DNA from: Synechococcus sp. CS-1332
GTDB taxonomy: Bacteria > Cyanobacteriota > Cyanobacteriia > PCC-6307 > Cyanobiaceae
Length of the DNA: 33,628 nucleotides
NCBI RefSeq assembly: GCF_025127995.1
Contig: NZ_JAHLYP010000002.1
Span: 1 to 33,628, forward strand
Direction: 5' to 3'
This document shows, one piece after another, positions 8,250-16,814 of the stretch. The position numbers were made by a program, and so were the translations under genes. Below the pieces are notes generated by a model. It worked only from the letters and a program-made list of their open reading frames with translations. It searched no databases and had not been told where the DNA came from. Positions within the stretch are counted from its first letter, which is position 1. Every line of letters begins with the position of its first letter.

Positions 8250-8744
8250 ATGGCAACCGAGATCGATCCGTCCACGGAAGTGGACCAGCAAACCCCAGAC
8301 GCGGAGCCCCAGTCGGTGCAAGCGGAAACCGTGACTGAAACCGCAACGGCCACGGCCGCTGCAACGGTGAAGGTCACCACCGGCAAGCTCAGCGCCCGGG
8401 CGCTGATCGAGGAGTTCGAGGCCGGTCAGCTGAAGAGCGACCTGCCCGAGATCTACGTGGGCGACACCGTCAAGGTGGGCGTGCGCATCCGGGAAGGCAA
8501 CAAGGAGCGGGTGCAGCCCTACGAGGGTGTGGTGATCGCCAAGCGCCACGGCGGCCTCAACCAGACCATCACCGTGCGCCGCATTTTCCAGGGCATCGGC
8601 GTGGAGCGGGTCTTCATGCTGCACAGCCCCCAGGTCGCTTCCGTGAAGGTGGAGCGGCGCGGTAAGGTTCGTCGGGCGAAGCTCTTCTATCTGCGCGACC
8701 GGGTGGGTAAAGCCACGCGTGTCAAACAGCGCTTCGATCGCTGA
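8250..8744 (+). CDS. rplS: 50S ribosomal protein L19
   Basis: The ATG at 8250 gives 164 residues; an upstream ATG at 8217 would add an unlikely 11. The L19 core starts near residue 46 ([20 protein letters not shown]) and shows the family hallmarks [20 protein letters not shown], the [17 protein letters not shown] segment and [17 protein letters not shown]19 sits at the interface of the two ribosomal subunits. The N-terminal extension of about 45 residues, rich in Thr, Glu and Ala, is longer than in E. coli L19 and typical of picocyanobacteria. tRNA-Trp follows 66 bp downstream on the same strand. Confidence 0.96.
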   Translation: MATEIDPSTEVDQQTPDAEPQSVQAETVTETATATAAATVKVTTGKLSARALIEEFEAGQLKSDLPEIYVGDTVKVGVRIREGNKERVQPYEGVVIAKRHGGLNQTITVRRIFQGIGVERVFMLHSPQVASVKVERRGKVRRAKLFYLRDRVGKATRVKQRFDR

Positions 8745-8810
8745 AGCCTGGTTTCACGGGATTTCATTTCCCGCGTTTCCCTCTCACGCTTTCCAGGGAC
8801 CATCGGCCAT

Positions 8811-8883
8811 GCGCCGTTAGTTCAGTTGGTAGAACGCAGGTCTCCAAAACCTGATGTCGGGGGTTCAAGTCCTCCACGGCGCG
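8811..8883 (+). tRNA. trnW: tRNA-Trp (anticodon CCA)
   Basis: A complete cloverleaf: acceptor GCGCCGT (8811-8817) pairs with ACGGCGC (8876-8882), discriminator G at 8883, D-arm GTTCAGTTGGTAGAAC, anticodon stem CAGGT/ACCTG with CCA at 8844-8846, and T-arm GGGGG-TTCAAGT-CCTCC. The 3' CCA is not encoded. No intron. Confidence 0.97.
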
Positions 8884-8919
8884 TTCGATGGTCCCATTTG
8901 TAGTCTCGTGGTTCCGAAC

Positions 8920-9108
8920 ATGGAGTTGGATCTACAGCCCGGTGATGTGGTCAAGGTGCTGGAATCAGCTGCCCTTGGCTGGGTCCGGGCCCGGGTGATC
9001 CGGGTCAAGTCCGGAGGTCGGGTCGTTGTCCAAAGCGACCAGGGGCGGGAATTCACCGCCCGGGGAAATCAGGTGCGCCTGATTGAACCCGCTGGCTTTC
9101 GCCCCTGA
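8920..9108 (+). CDS. Picocyanobacterial hyperconserved protein PSHCP (Tudor-like, RNA-binding)
   Basis: With the ATG at 8920 the protein is 62 residues, MELDLQPGDVVKVLESAALG to LIEPAGFRP. Size, sequence and position between tRNA-Trp and tRNA-Asp match the protein described as nearly invariant throughout Prochlorococcus and marine Synechococcus. From memory of the literature, its structure is a Tudor domain and it binds RNA including tRNA. The sequence fits a small SH3/Tudor barrel: strands around GDVVKVLES, GWVRARVIRVK, GGRVVVQSD and REFTARGNQVRLIE. An ATG further up at 8854 lies inside the tRNA and is rejected. A strong terminator follows 68 bp downstream, so rplS-trnW-PSHCP may form one transcript. 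Confidence 0.9.
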   Translation: MELDLQPGDVVKVLESAALGWVRARVIRVKSGGRVVVQSDQGREFTARGNQVRLIEPAGFRP

Positions 9109-9176
9109 GGCCAGGGCGTTCTGGCGCCATCGCGCCCCAGTCCCAGCCTGCCTTCCCAGCTAAACGTCCCATTGTG

Positions 9177-9201
9177 CCCCGTGCCCTGCACGGGGCTTTT
9201 T
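9177..9201 (+). terminator. Rho-independent terminator after PSHCP
   Basis: CCCCGTGC (9177-9184) pairs with GCACGGGG (9188-9195) around the loop CCT, followed by C and TTTTT (9197-9201). An 8-bp GC-rich stem with a T-run is a textbook intrinsic terminator for the rplS-trnW-PSHCP direction. Confidence 0.88.
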
Positions 9202-9221
9202 GTGTGGCCGATCGGCATCCT

Positions 9222-9253
9222 GACGCCGCCCTAGCCGACGTTGGGGCGGCGTC
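9222..9253. other. Strong GC-rich hairpin between terminator and tRNA-Asp
   Basis: GACGCCGCCC (9222-9231) pairs perfectly with GGGCGGCGTC (9244-9253); T-G, A-T and G-T pairs extend the stem to 13 bp around the hexaloop CCGACG (9235-9240). No T-run follows, so it is not a normal terminator for the plus strand. It lies in the otherwise empty stretch 9202-9379 upstream of tRNA-Asp. Confidence 0.55.
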
Positions 9254-9318
9254 GACAGGCTGCGTTGACGGGGGGAGGGGTGACGATGGATACTTCCCTA
9301 GTCGGCGTCCGCGTCGTC

Positions 9319-9326
9319 GCGATCGC
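9319..9326. repeat. HIP1 octamer GCGATCGC
   Basis: An exact HIP1 palindrome, the highly iterated octamer of many cyanobacterial genomes. Further exact copies are at 19242-19249 and 32113-32120; the list may not be complete. Confidence 0.8.
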
Positions 9327-9379
9327 CCATCGGCGCCGGATCCACCCCTCGGGGCGATTCGAGCCTCGAAAGACGGTCT

Positions 9380-9453
9380 GGGACTGTAGTTCAATCGGTT
9401 AGAGCACCGCCCTGTCACGGCGGAAGTTGCGGGTTCGAGCCCCGTCAGTCCCG
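9380..9453 (+). tRNA. trnD: tRNA-Asp (anticodon GTC)
   Basis: A complete cloverleaf: acceptor GGGACTG (9380-9386) with CAGTCCC (9446-9452), discriminator G 9453, D-arm GTTCAATCGGTTAGAGC, anticodon stem CCGCC/GGCGG with GTC at 9414-9416, and a T-arm with GGTTCGAGCC. The 3' CCA is not encoded. The gltX start lies only 24 bp downstream. Confidence 0.97.
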
Positions 9454-9477
9454 TTCTCACCATCTGGAGCCGCTTCC

Positions 9478-10920
9478 GTGCCCGCAACGGTTCCCGTACG
9501 CGTTCGGCTGGCCCCCAGCCCCACCGGCACCCTGCACATCGGCACCGCCCGCACGGCAGTGTTCAACTGGCTGTTCGCCCGCCACCTGGGGGGCTCCTTT
9601 CTGCTGCGCATCGAGGACACCGACCGGGAACGCTCCAAGCCGGAATTCACCGCCAACATCCTCGATGGCCTGCGCTGGCTGGGCCTGACCTGGGACGAGG
9701 AGCCGGTGGTGCAGAGCGAGCGCATCGAGGCCCACCGGGAGGCCATCGAGCAGCTGCTCGAGCGCGGCCACGCCTACCGCTGCTACGCCAGCGACGCGGA
9801 GCTGACGGCGATGCGGGAGCGCCAGCAGGCCGAGGGCCGGGCGCCCCGCTACGACAACCTGCACCGCGACCTTTCCGCCGAGCAGCAGCAGGCCTACATC
9901 GCTGAGGGCCGCGAGGCGGTGATCCGCTTCCGCATCGACGACGGCGCCACGATCACCTGGAGCGATCTGGTGCGGGGCGAGATGCGCTGGGCCGGCAGCG
10001 ACCTGGGCGGCGACATGGTGATCGCCCGCCGGGCGCCCGCCACGGCGATCGGCGACCCCCTCTACAACCTGGTGGTGGTGGTGGACGACGCCGCCATGGC
10101 CATCAGCCACGTGATCCGCGGCGAGGACCACATCGCCAACACCGGCAAGCAACTCCTGCTCTATGCGGCCCTGGGGCTGACGCCGCCCCAGTTCGCCCAC
10201 ACCCCTTTGATCCTCAACCAGGAGGGCCGCAAGCTCTCCAAGCGCGATGGCGTCACCTCGGTGGGCGACTTCCGCGCCATGGGGTACACCGCCGAGGCCC
10301 TGGTCAACTACATGACCCTGCTGGGCTGGTCGCCGCCGGAGGGCATCGGCGAGCGTTTCAGCCTCGAGCAGGCGGCGGCGGTGTTCTCCTTCGAGCGGGT
10401 GAACCGGGCCGGGGCGCGCTTCGACTGGGACAAGCTCAACTGGCTCAATGCCCAGGTGCTGCATGGGCTGGCGGCCGGCGAACTGCGCCAGCGGCTGCTG
10501 CCCCTCTGGCAGGCCCGGGGCTGGGGCGAGGGCGCCGCTGCTGACGCCGCCTGGCAGGAGGATCTCTGCACCCTGCTGGGGCCCTCGCTCAGCCTGCTGG
10601 CGGACGGGGTCGACCAGGCCGCTCCCTTCTTCACGGCCCCGGAGCCGGACGATGCCGCCCTGGCCCTGCGGACCGACGCCGGCAGCCGCGGTGCCCTGGG
10701 CGCCCTGCTGGAGCGGCTGCCGCAGGGGCCGCTGGATGCCGAGACCGCCCAGGGGCTGCTGGCGGAGGCCGCCACGGCCGCCGGCGTCAAGAAGGGGGTG
10801 CTGATGAAGGGACTGCGGGCCGCCCTGCTGGGCAGCCTCAAAGGCCCTGACCTGCTCACCACCTGGCTGCTGCTTCACCGGCTGGACAGCGACCGGGAGC
10901 GGATCGTCGCTGCTTTGTGA
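9478..10920 (+). CDS. gltX: Glutamate--tRNA ligase
   Basis: Charges tRNA-Glu with glutamate. The GTG at 9478 gives 480 residues and puts [20 protein letters not shown] near the N terminus, where the HIGH motif (here HIGT) belongs; any earlier start would lie inside tRNA-Asp. The class I signature continues with [27 protein letters not shown] and the second motif [10 protein letters not shown] (about residue 248). The C-terminal anticodon-binding part is Ala/Leu-rich. Length matches the bacterial family. In cyanobacteria glutamyl-tRNA also feeds tetrapyrrole synthesis. Co-transcription with tRNA-Asp is likely from the 24-bp spacing. Confidence 0.97.
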   Translation: MPATVPVRVRLAPSPTGTLHIGTARTAVFNWLFARHLGGSFLLRIEDTDRERSKPEFTANILDGLRWLGLTWDEEPVVQSERIEAHREAIEQLLERGHAYRCYASDAELTAMRERQQAEGRAPRYDNLHRDLSAEQQQAYIAEGREAVIRFRIDDGATITWSDLVRGEMRWAGSDLGGDMVIARRAPATAIGDPLYNLVVVVDDAAMAISHVIRGEDHIANTGKQLLLYAALGLTPPQFAHTPLILNQEGRKLSKRDGVTSVGDFRAMGYTAEALVNYMTLLGWSPPEGIGERFSLEQAAAVFSFERVNRAGARFDWDKLNWLNAQVLHGLAAGELRQRLLPLWQARGWGEGAAADAAWQEDLCTLLGPSLSLLADGVDQAAPFFTAPEPDDAALALRTDAGSRGALGALLERLPQGPLDAETAQGLLAEAATAAGVKKGVLMKGLRAALLGSLKGPDLLTTWLLLHRLDSDRERIVAAL

Positions 10921-10940
10921 CGGGCGGCCTGGCTCGCGCC

Positions 10941-11183
10941 TCAGTCTTCGAGGGCGCCGTAGATCGGCTCCACCCGGATCGCCTGGACGCTGCCGGCCCG
11001 CAGGACGAGGAATTCGCTGGTCAGGTCGCTGATCGGCACGTTGACGAAGGCATCGAGGGACGCCGCGTTCAGCACCCCGCCGTACCAGGTCTGGAAATCT
11101 TCGAGGGTGTTGAAGTGCACCTCCTGGTGGTGACCGCCGATCAGGAACAGGTGGATGGCGTAGCGGCGGGGGGTGCGGGCCAT
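10941..11183 (-). CDS. Conserved small hypothetical protein
   Basis: With the ATG at 11183 the protein is 80 residues: MARTPRRYAIHLFLIGGHHQ to RVEPIYGALED. The composition is protein-like (FNTLEDFQTWYGGVLN; AFVNVPISDLTSEFLVLR) and could form a small alpha/beta fold. I do not recognise the family. The start overlaps the end of the DUF1643 gene by 43 bp on the same strand, so the two may be translated from one message. It converges on gltX, 20 bp apart. Confidence 0.7.
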   Translation of the reverse strand: MARTPRRYAIHLFLIGGHHQEVHFNTLEDFQTWYGGVLNAASLDAFVNVPISDLTSEFLVLRAGSVQAIRVEPIYGALED

Positions 11184-11716
11184 GGAGCAGCGGCTGCGGC
11201 TGAACGTCCACAGGATGGCCCATACGGCCGCAACAGGCTCGCCGCCGGTTGGTAGAGGGGATGGAGCGGGGCCCCCGAAGCGGTGAGGCCCAGGCAGACG
11301 AGCCGTGGCTGGTGGGGCAGCAGCAGCTCCAGCACCCGGGCGTCCTGGCCCAGCCGGCGGCCGCCGTTGCCCCAGCCCAGCCAGATCAGCCCGGGGCTGG
11401 CGCGGCGATCCGCGGCCCGCAGGCGCCGCCGCAACCAGGCCGCGTTGGCGGCTCCCACCGGATCGGCGGCATGGGCGAGGGCCGCCGGGCTCGGGTTGAT
11501 CCGGGCGAAGATGTTGAGCACCTCCAGGCCGCCGTAGCCCCAGCCGACGGCGAAGGCCATCAGCCGCCGCAGGGTGGGGTCGTCGTGGCGGTGGTCGGCG
11601 CGGGAGGGATTGAGGCCGATGAACAGCAGGCGGCCGCCGCCGGGATCCCAGACCCGCTCCAGCCACCAGCGGTAATGGCCGCAACGGCTGAAGGAGGCCC
11701 TGCCGATGGTGGTCAC
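11141..11716 (-). CDS. DUF1643 domain-containing protein
   Basis: A GTG-started protein of 191 residues. DUF1643 hallmarks are visible: LLFIGLNPSRADHRHDDPTL, RLMAFAVGWGYGGLEVLNIF, and PGLIWLGWGNGG in the second half. The family is widespread, often in defence or mobile contexts, and has no settled function. The last 30 or so residues are Ala/Pro-rich (SAAAAAPWPAPPAATPS) and run into the coding region of the next gene, so the native tail may have been replaced or lengthened by a shift of the stop. Divergent from polA, 62 bp between starts. Confidence 0.8.
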   Translation of the reverse strand: MTTIGRASFSRCGHYRWWLERVWDPGGGRLLFIGLNPSRADHRHDDPTLRRLMAFAVGWGYGGLEVLNIFARINPSPAALAHAADPVGAANAAWLRRRLRAADRRASPGLIWLGWGNGGRRLGQDARVLELLLPHQPRLVCLGLTASGAPLHPLYQPAASLLRPYGPSCGRSAAAAAPWPAPPAATPSTCS

Positions 11717-11778
11717 GGCGCTGCCGGGCCGCCGGATGGCAGGCTGTGGCGATCGGCGGGCAGATCCCAGGGACGGCC

Positions 11779-14697
11779 ATGGAGCGGGACAAGCCCCTGT
11801 TGCTGCTGGTGGATGGCCACTCCCTGGCCTTCCGCAGCTTTTACGCCTTCGCCAAAGGCGGCGAGGGGGGACTGAGCACGAAGGACGGGGTGCCCACCAG
11901 CGTCACCTACGGCTTCCTCAAGGCCCTGCTCGACCACTGCAAGGGATTGGAGCCCCAGGGGGTGGTGATCGCCTTCGACACGGCCGAACCCACCTTCCGC
12001 CACGAGGCGGATGCCGCCTACAAGGCCCACCGGGAGGTGGCACCGGAGCACTTCTTCGCCGATCTGGCCAACCTGCAGACCATCCTGCGGGACTGCCTCG
12101 ACCTGTCCCTGTCGATGGCGCCGGGCTTCGAGGCCGACGACGTGCTCGGCACCCTGGCCAACCGGGCGGCGGGCGAGGGCTGGCGGGTGCGGATCCTCTC
12201 CGGCGACCGGGACCTGTTCCAGCTGGTGGACGACGAGCGCGACATCAGCGTGCTGTACATGGGTGGCGGCCCCTACGCCAAGAACAGCGGCCCGACCCAG
12301 ATCCGCCGGGCCCAGGTGATCGAAAAGCTGGGGGTGCCCCCGGAGGGGGTGGTGGACCTCAAGGCCCTCACCGGCGACAGCTCCGACAACATCCCCGGCG
12401 TCAAGGGGGTGGGGCCCAAGACGGCCCTGACCCTGCTCAAGGCCCACGGCGACCTGGACGGCATCTACGCCGCCCTCGACCAGCAGAAGGGGGCCCTGAA
12501 AACCAAGCTGGAGACCGATCGGGAGAACGCCTTTCGCTCCCGCATGCTGGCGGAGATCCTGGTGCAGATCCCCCTGCCCCAGGAACCACGCCTGGCCCTG
12601 GGCCAGGTGGACAGCGAGGGGCTGGGGGCGCGTCTGAGCGAGCTGGAGCTGTTCAGCCTGGTGAAGCAGACCGAGGGCTTTGCCCGGTTGTTCTCGGCGG
12701 AACCGCCAGAGCCCGCCACCGCCACCGCAGTCAGCATCACGCCCGCCAGCGAGCCGGCGGCGACCGCACAGGAAGAGCCAGCCCCAGGCAGCCTGCCCGC
12801 CCTGCGGCCGGAGCTGATCACCACCCCGGAGGCCCTGGCGGCCCTGGTGGGGCGGCTGCTGGCCTGCACCGATCCGGCGGCGCCGGTGGCCCTCGACACG
12901 GAAACCACCTCGCTGAATCCCTTCAAGGCGGAACTGGTGGGGATCGGCGTCTGTTGGGGGGAGGGGCTGGCGGATCTGGCCTACGTGCCCATTGGCCACC
13001 ACAGCCCGCCCGCCGCCGATCTGCTCAGCACGCCGCCTCCTCCGCCGGAGCAGCTGCCGCTTGATGCAGTGCTGCTGGCTCTGGGGCCCTGGCTGGCCAG
13101 CGCCAGCCACCCCAAGGCGCTCCAGAACGCCAAGTACGACCGCCTGATCCTGCTGCGCCATGGGCTGCCCCTGGCCGGTGTGGTGATGGACACCCTGCTG
13201 GCGGACTACCTGAGGGATGCCAATGACAAGCATGGCCTGGAGGCGATGGCGGGGCGCGCCTTCGGCTTCCAGCCCACCGCCTACGGAGATCTGGTGGCCA
13301 AGGGGCAGACCTTCGCCGACGTGCCGGTCGAGGCGGCGGCCCTCTACTGCGCCATGGACGTGCACCTCACCCGGCGCCTGGGCATACGGCTGGCGCAGCA
13401 GCTGGCGGCGATGGGGCCGGAGCTGCCGCTGCTGCTGCTGCAGGTGGAGCTGCCCCTGGAGCCGGTGCTGGCCCAGATGGAGGCCACCGGCATCCGCATC
13501 GACGTGCCCTACCTCAAGGAGCTGGCCGAGGAGCTCAGCAGCACGCTGGTGCGGCTGGAGCGGGAAGCCCAGGCAGCGGCAGGGGTGGACTTCAACCTGG
13601 CCTCCCCCAAGCAACTGGGGGAACTGCTGTTCGACAGCCTGGGGCTGGATCGCAAGAAGTCGCGGCGCACCAAGACCGGCTGGAGCACCGACGCGGCGGT
13701 GCTGGAGAAGCTGGAGGACGACCACCCGGTGGTGAAGCTGGTGCTGGAGCACCGCACGCTCAGCAAGCTGCTGAGCACCTATGTGGAGGCCCTGCCGGCG
13801 CTGGTGGAGCCCGAGACCGGGCGAGTGCACACCGATTTCAACCAGGCGGTGACCGCCACCGGGCGGCTGTCGAGCAGCAACCCCAACCTGCAGAACATCC
13901 CCATCCGCACCGAGTTCAGCCGCCGCATCCGCAAGGCCTTCCTGCCCCAGGAGGGCTGGCGGATGATCAGCGCCGACTACTCCCAGATCGAGCTGCGCAT
14001 CCTCACCCACCTCTCGGGCGAACCGGTTCTGGTGCAGGCCTACAACGAGGGCGACGACGTCCACGCCCTCACGGCCCGGCTGCTGCTCGAGACCGACACG
14101 GTGACGCCCCAGGAGCGGCGGCTGGGCAAGACGATCAACTTCGGCGTGATCTACGGCATGGGGGCCCAGCGGCTGGCCCGCGAAACCGGCATGGGCCAGG
14201 CACGGGCCAAGGAGTTCCTGAGCCTCTACAAGCAGCGTTACCCTCGGGTATTCCTGTACCTGGAGCTGCAGGAGCGGCTGGCCCTCAGCCGGGGCTATGT
14301 GGAGACGATCCTGGGGCGGCGGCGCCCGTTCCACTTCGACCCCGGCGGCCTGGGCCGGCTGCGGGGCAAGGATCCGCTGGAGATCGACCTGGAGGTGGCC
14401 CGCCGCGGGGGCCTGGAGGCCCAGCAGCTGCGGGCAGCCGCCAATGCCCCGATCCAGGGCTCCAGCGCCGACATCATCAAGCTGGCGATGGTGAGCCTGC
14501 AACGGGCGCTCAGCGAGGCCGCCCTGCCGGCCCGGCTGCTGCTGCAGGTGCACGACGAACTGGTGCTGGAGGCGGCGCCGGAAGCGCTGGAGGAGGTGCG
14601 GCAGCTCACCCGCCGCACCATGGAGGAGGCGGTGCAATTAACGGTGCCGCTGGCGGTGGACACCGGGGTCGGCCCCAACTGGATGGAGGCGAAATAG
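11779..14697 (+). CDS. polA: DNA polymerase I
   Basis: Start ATG 11779 (MERDKPLLLLVDGHSLAFRS), 972 residues. Residues 1-290 are the 5'-3' exonuclease domain (VVIAFDTAEPTFRHE; EADDVLGTLA; LSGDRDLFQLV; GDSSDNIPGVKGVGPKTA). A Pro/Ala linker follows, then a 3'-5' exonuclease domain with intact metal-site motifs: ALDTETTSLNP, QNAKYDRLIL and YCAMDVHLTRR, so proofreading should work (it is lost in Taq polymerase). The polymerase domain shows motif A (SADYSQIELRIL), motif B (RRLGKTINFGVIYGMG) and motif C (QVHDELVLE). It acts in repair and Okazaki-fragment processing. Ends with TAG; rfbD begins 44 bp downstream. Confidence 0.97.
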   Translation: MERDKPLLLLVDGHSLAFRSFYAFAKGGEGGLSTKDGVPTSVTYGFLKALLDHCKGLEPQGVVIAFDTAEPTFRHEADAAYKAHREVAPEHFFADLANLQTILRDCLDLSLSMAPGFEADDVLGTLANRAAGEGWRVRILSGDRDLFQLVDDERDISVLYMGGGPYAKNSGPTQIRRAQVIEKLGVPPEGVVDLKALTGDSSDNIPGVKGVGPKTALTLLKAHGDLDGIYAALDQQKGALKTKLETDRENAFRSRMLAEILVQIPLPQEPRLALGQVDSEGLGARLSELELFSLVKQTEGFARLFSAEPPEPATATAVSITPASEPAATAQEEPAPGSLPALRPELITTPEALAALVGRLLACTDPAAPVALDTETTSLNPFKAELVGIGVCWGEGLADLAYVPIGHHSPPAADLLSTPPPPPEQLPLDAVLLALGPWLASASHPKALQNAKYDRLILLRHGLPLAGVVMDTLLADYLRDANDKHGLEAMAGRAFGFQPTAYGDLVAKGQTFADVPVEAAALYCAMDVHLTRRLGIRLAQQLAAMGPELPLLLLQVELPLEPVLAQMEATGIRIDVPYLKELAEELSSTLVRLEREAQAAAGVDFNLASPKQLGELLFDSLGLDRKKSRRTKTGWSTDAAVLEKLEDDHPVVKLVLEHRTLSKLLSTYVEALPALVEPETGRVHTDFNQAVTATGRLSSSNPNLQNIPIRTEFSRRIRKAFLPQEGWRMISADYSQIELRILTHLSGEPVLVQAYNEGDDVHALTARLLLETDTVTPQERRLGKTINFGVIYGMGAQRLARETGMGQARAKEFLSLYKQRYPRVFLYLELQERLALSRGYVETILGRRRPFHFDPGGLGRLRGKDPLEIDLEVARRGGLEAQQLRAAANAPIQGSSADIIKLAMVSLQRALSEAALPARLLLQVHDELVLEAAPEALEEVRQLTRRTMEEAVQLTVPLAVDTGVGPNWMEAK

Positions 14698-14740
14698 CCA
14701 AGCGAAGGTAGGCTGCGCCTGAGCTTTTCCCCCGCCATCG

Positions 14741-15640
14741 ATGCCTGAACCGGTGCGGGTGCTACTGACCGGCCGCCACGGCCAGCTGGGCCAGGCCCTG
14801 GTGGCCTCGGTTCCCGCTGGCATCGAGCTGATCGCCACGGGCCGCAGCGAGCTGGATCTGGCCGATGCGGCCGCCTGCCGGGCGGCGGTGGGGCAGCACC
14901 GGCCCGACTGGGTGCTCAATGCCGGCGCCTACACCGCGGTGGATCGGGCCGAATCGCAACCGGAGCTGGCCGGGGCGGTGAATGCGGGCGCCCCCGGGGC
15001 CTTCGCCGAAGCCCTGGCCAGCGGCGGCGGGCGATTGCTGCAGGTGAGCACCGATTTCGTGTTCGATGGTGAGCAGGGCCATCCCTACGCCCCGGAGCAG
15101 GCGCTGGCGCCGTTGGGGGTGTACGGCACCAGCAAGGCCGAGGGGGAACGGCTGGCGGCGGCGGCCCTGCCAGCTGAGCGCCTGTGCCTGCTGCGCACCA
15201 GCTGGGTGTATGGCCCGGTGGGGGCCAACTTCTGCCTGACGATGCTGCGGCTGCACCGGGCCAAGGCCGCCGCCGGCGAAGCCCTGGGGGTGGTGGCCGA
15301 CCAGGTGGGCTGCCCCACCGCCACCGCTGGCCTGGCGGCCGCCTGCTGGCGGGTGATCGAGCGGGGCGTGAGCGGGCGCCACCACTGGTGCGACTACGGC
15401 GCCGCCAGCTGGTACGACTTCGCCGTGGCCATCGGCGCGCTGGCCGCCAGCCGGGGACTGATCGACGCCCCGGCCCGGGTGCGGCCGATCAGCACCGCCG
15501 ACTACCCCACCCCGGCCCGGCGCCCCGCCTATTCGCTGCTGGATGGCAGCATCACCCGGCACGCCCTGGAGCTGGAGGGCCAGCACTGGCAGGCCGCCCT
15601 GGCCGAGGTGCTGGCCCAGATCCCCCTGCCCCAGACCTGA
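14741..15640 (+). CDS. rfbD: dTDP-4-dehydrorhamnose reductase
   Basis: Last step of dTDP-L-rhamnose synthesis, reducing dTDP-4-dehydro-L-rhamnose with NAD(P)H. 299 residues, the usual length. The cofactor motif is VLLTGRHGQLGQAL at the N terminus; VLNAGAYTAVDRAE, LQVSTDFVFDGE, the catalytic YGTSK and LLRTSWVYGP follow in family order; DYPTPARRPAYSLLD is the typical substrate-side end. rfbB begins 29 bp downstream. rfbA and rfbC, the other two pathway genes, are not in the window. Confidence 0.95.
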   Translation: MPEPVRVLLTGRHGQLGQALVASVPAGIELIATGRSELDLADAAACRAAVGQHRPDWVLNAGAYTAVDRAESQPELAGAVNAGAPGAFAEALASGGGRLLQVSTDFVFDGEQGHPYAPEQALAPLGVYGTSKAEGERLAAAALPAERLCLLRTSWVYGPVGANFCLTMLRLHRAKAAAGEALGVVADQVGCPTATAGLAAACWRVIERGVSGRHHWCDYGAASWYDFAVAIGALAASRGLIDAPARVRPISTADYPTPARRPAYSLLDGSITRHALELEGQHWQAALAEVLAQIPLPQT

Positions 15641-15668
15641 ATCAACGTTGTCGTCTCGCTCCACCCCG

Positions 15669-16814
15669 ATGCTCCCCAACCACTCCCTCGACCTGCCGCT
15701 GCTGCTTGCCGGCCGTCGCCGCATCCTGGTGACGGGGGGCGCGGGCTTCATCGGCGGGGCGCTGGTGCGGCGGCTGCTGCGGGACAGCACGGCGACGGTG
15801 TTCAACCTCGACAAGATGGGCTACGCCAGCGATCTGCTGGGCGTCTACAACACCCTGGCGGAACTGGGCGAGGCGGCCGAGCGCTCTGACGGTCCGCGCC
15901 ACCGGCTGCTGCAGGTGGATCTGGCCGATGGGGAGGCCGTGGCGGCAGCGGTGCAGCAGGCCGATCCGGATCTGGTGCTGCACCTGGCGGCCGAAAGCCA
16001 CGTCGACCGCTCGATCGACGATCCGGGCGCCTTCCTGGTCAGCAATGTGATGGGCACCTACAACCTGCTGCAGGCGGTGCGCAGCCACTGGGAGGGCCTC
16101 GGGCCGAAGCGCCGGGAACAGTTCCGCTTCCACCACATCAGCACCGATGAGGTGTTCGGTTCGCTGGGAGCCACCGGACGGTTCTCGGAAACCACCCCCT
16201 ACGACCCGCGCAGCCCCTATTCGGCCAGTAAGGCGGGCAGCGACCACCTGGTGCAGGCCTGGCACCACACCTACGGGCTGCCGGTGGTGCTGACCAACTG
16301 CAGCAACAACTACGGCCCCTGGCAGTTCCCCGAGAAGCTGATCCCGGTGGTGATCCTCAAAGCCGCCGCCGGTGACCCGATCCCCCTCTATGGCGATGGG
16401 GCCAATGTGCGCGACTGGCTGTACGTCGAGGACCACGTCGAAGCCCTGCTGCTGGCGGCCACCAGCGGCGAAGTGGGGCGCAGCTACTGCGTCGGTGGCC
16501 ATGGCGAACTGACGAATAAGCAGGTGGTGCAGGCCATCTGCGCCCTGATGGACGAGCTGCGGCCCGCTGGCGCCCCCCACGCCGGCCTGATCACGCCGGT
16601 GGCCGACCGACCGGGCCACGACCGGCGCTATGCCATCGACCCGGAACGGATCAGCACCGAACTGGGCTGGCAGCCCCGCCACAACTTCCACCAGGGCCTG
16701 CGGGAAACGGTGCTTTGGTACCTGGAGCATGGCGACTGGTGCACCAACGTGCGCAGCCGGGCTGGCTACGGCGGCGGCCGGCTAGGCAAGAGCACGGCGG
16801 GAGCGGGCCATTGA
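15669..16814 (+). CDS. rfbB: dTDP-glucose 4,6-dehydratase
   Basis: Converts dTDP-glucose to dTDP-4-dehydro-6-deoxyglucose. With the ATG at 15669 it has 381 residues. Motifs: [19 protein letters not shown] (NAD binding), [14 protein letters not shown], the catalytic STDEVFG and [28 protein letters not shown], and the end [17 protein letters not shown] stretch of about 20 residues follows the usual end ([17 protein letters not shown]). The stop overlaps the cysS TTG start as TTGA, so translation is probably coupled. Works with rfbD in rhamnose supply for the surface glycan. Confidence 0.95.
   Translation: MLPNHSLDLPLLLAGRRRILVTGGAGFIGGALVRRLLRDSTATVFNLDKMGYASDLLGVYNTLAELGEAAERSDGPRHRLLQVDLADGEAVAAAVQQADPDLVLHLAAESHVDRSIDDPGAFLVSNVMGTYNLLQAVRSHWEGLGPKRREQFRFHHISTDEVFGSLGATGRFSETTPYDPRSPYSASKAGSDHLVQAWHHTYGLPVVLTNCSNNYGPWQFPEKLIPVVILKAAAGDPIPLYGDGANVRDWLYVEDHVEALLLAATSGEVGRSYCVGGHGELTNKQVVQAICALMDELRPAGAPHAGLITPVADRPGHDRRYAIDPERISTELGWQPRHNFHQGLRETVLWYLEHGDWCTNVRSRAGYGGGRLGKSTAGAGH

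Noticed and set aside
8753-8781. Short hairpin (CGGGA...TCCCG) between rplS and tRNA-Trp
   Set aside because: Five base pairs and a pyrimidine-rich but not T-run tail; too weak to call a terminator.
9457-11223. Long minus-strand open frame opposite gltX
   Set aside because: Antisense of a certain gene, overlapping a tRNA, with composition typical of a GC-rich shadow frame.
11713-14637. Very long minus-strand open frame opposite polA
   Set aside because: Gln/His/Leu/Gly-rich low-complexity translation typical of the antisense of a GC-rich gene; polA on the other strand is certain.
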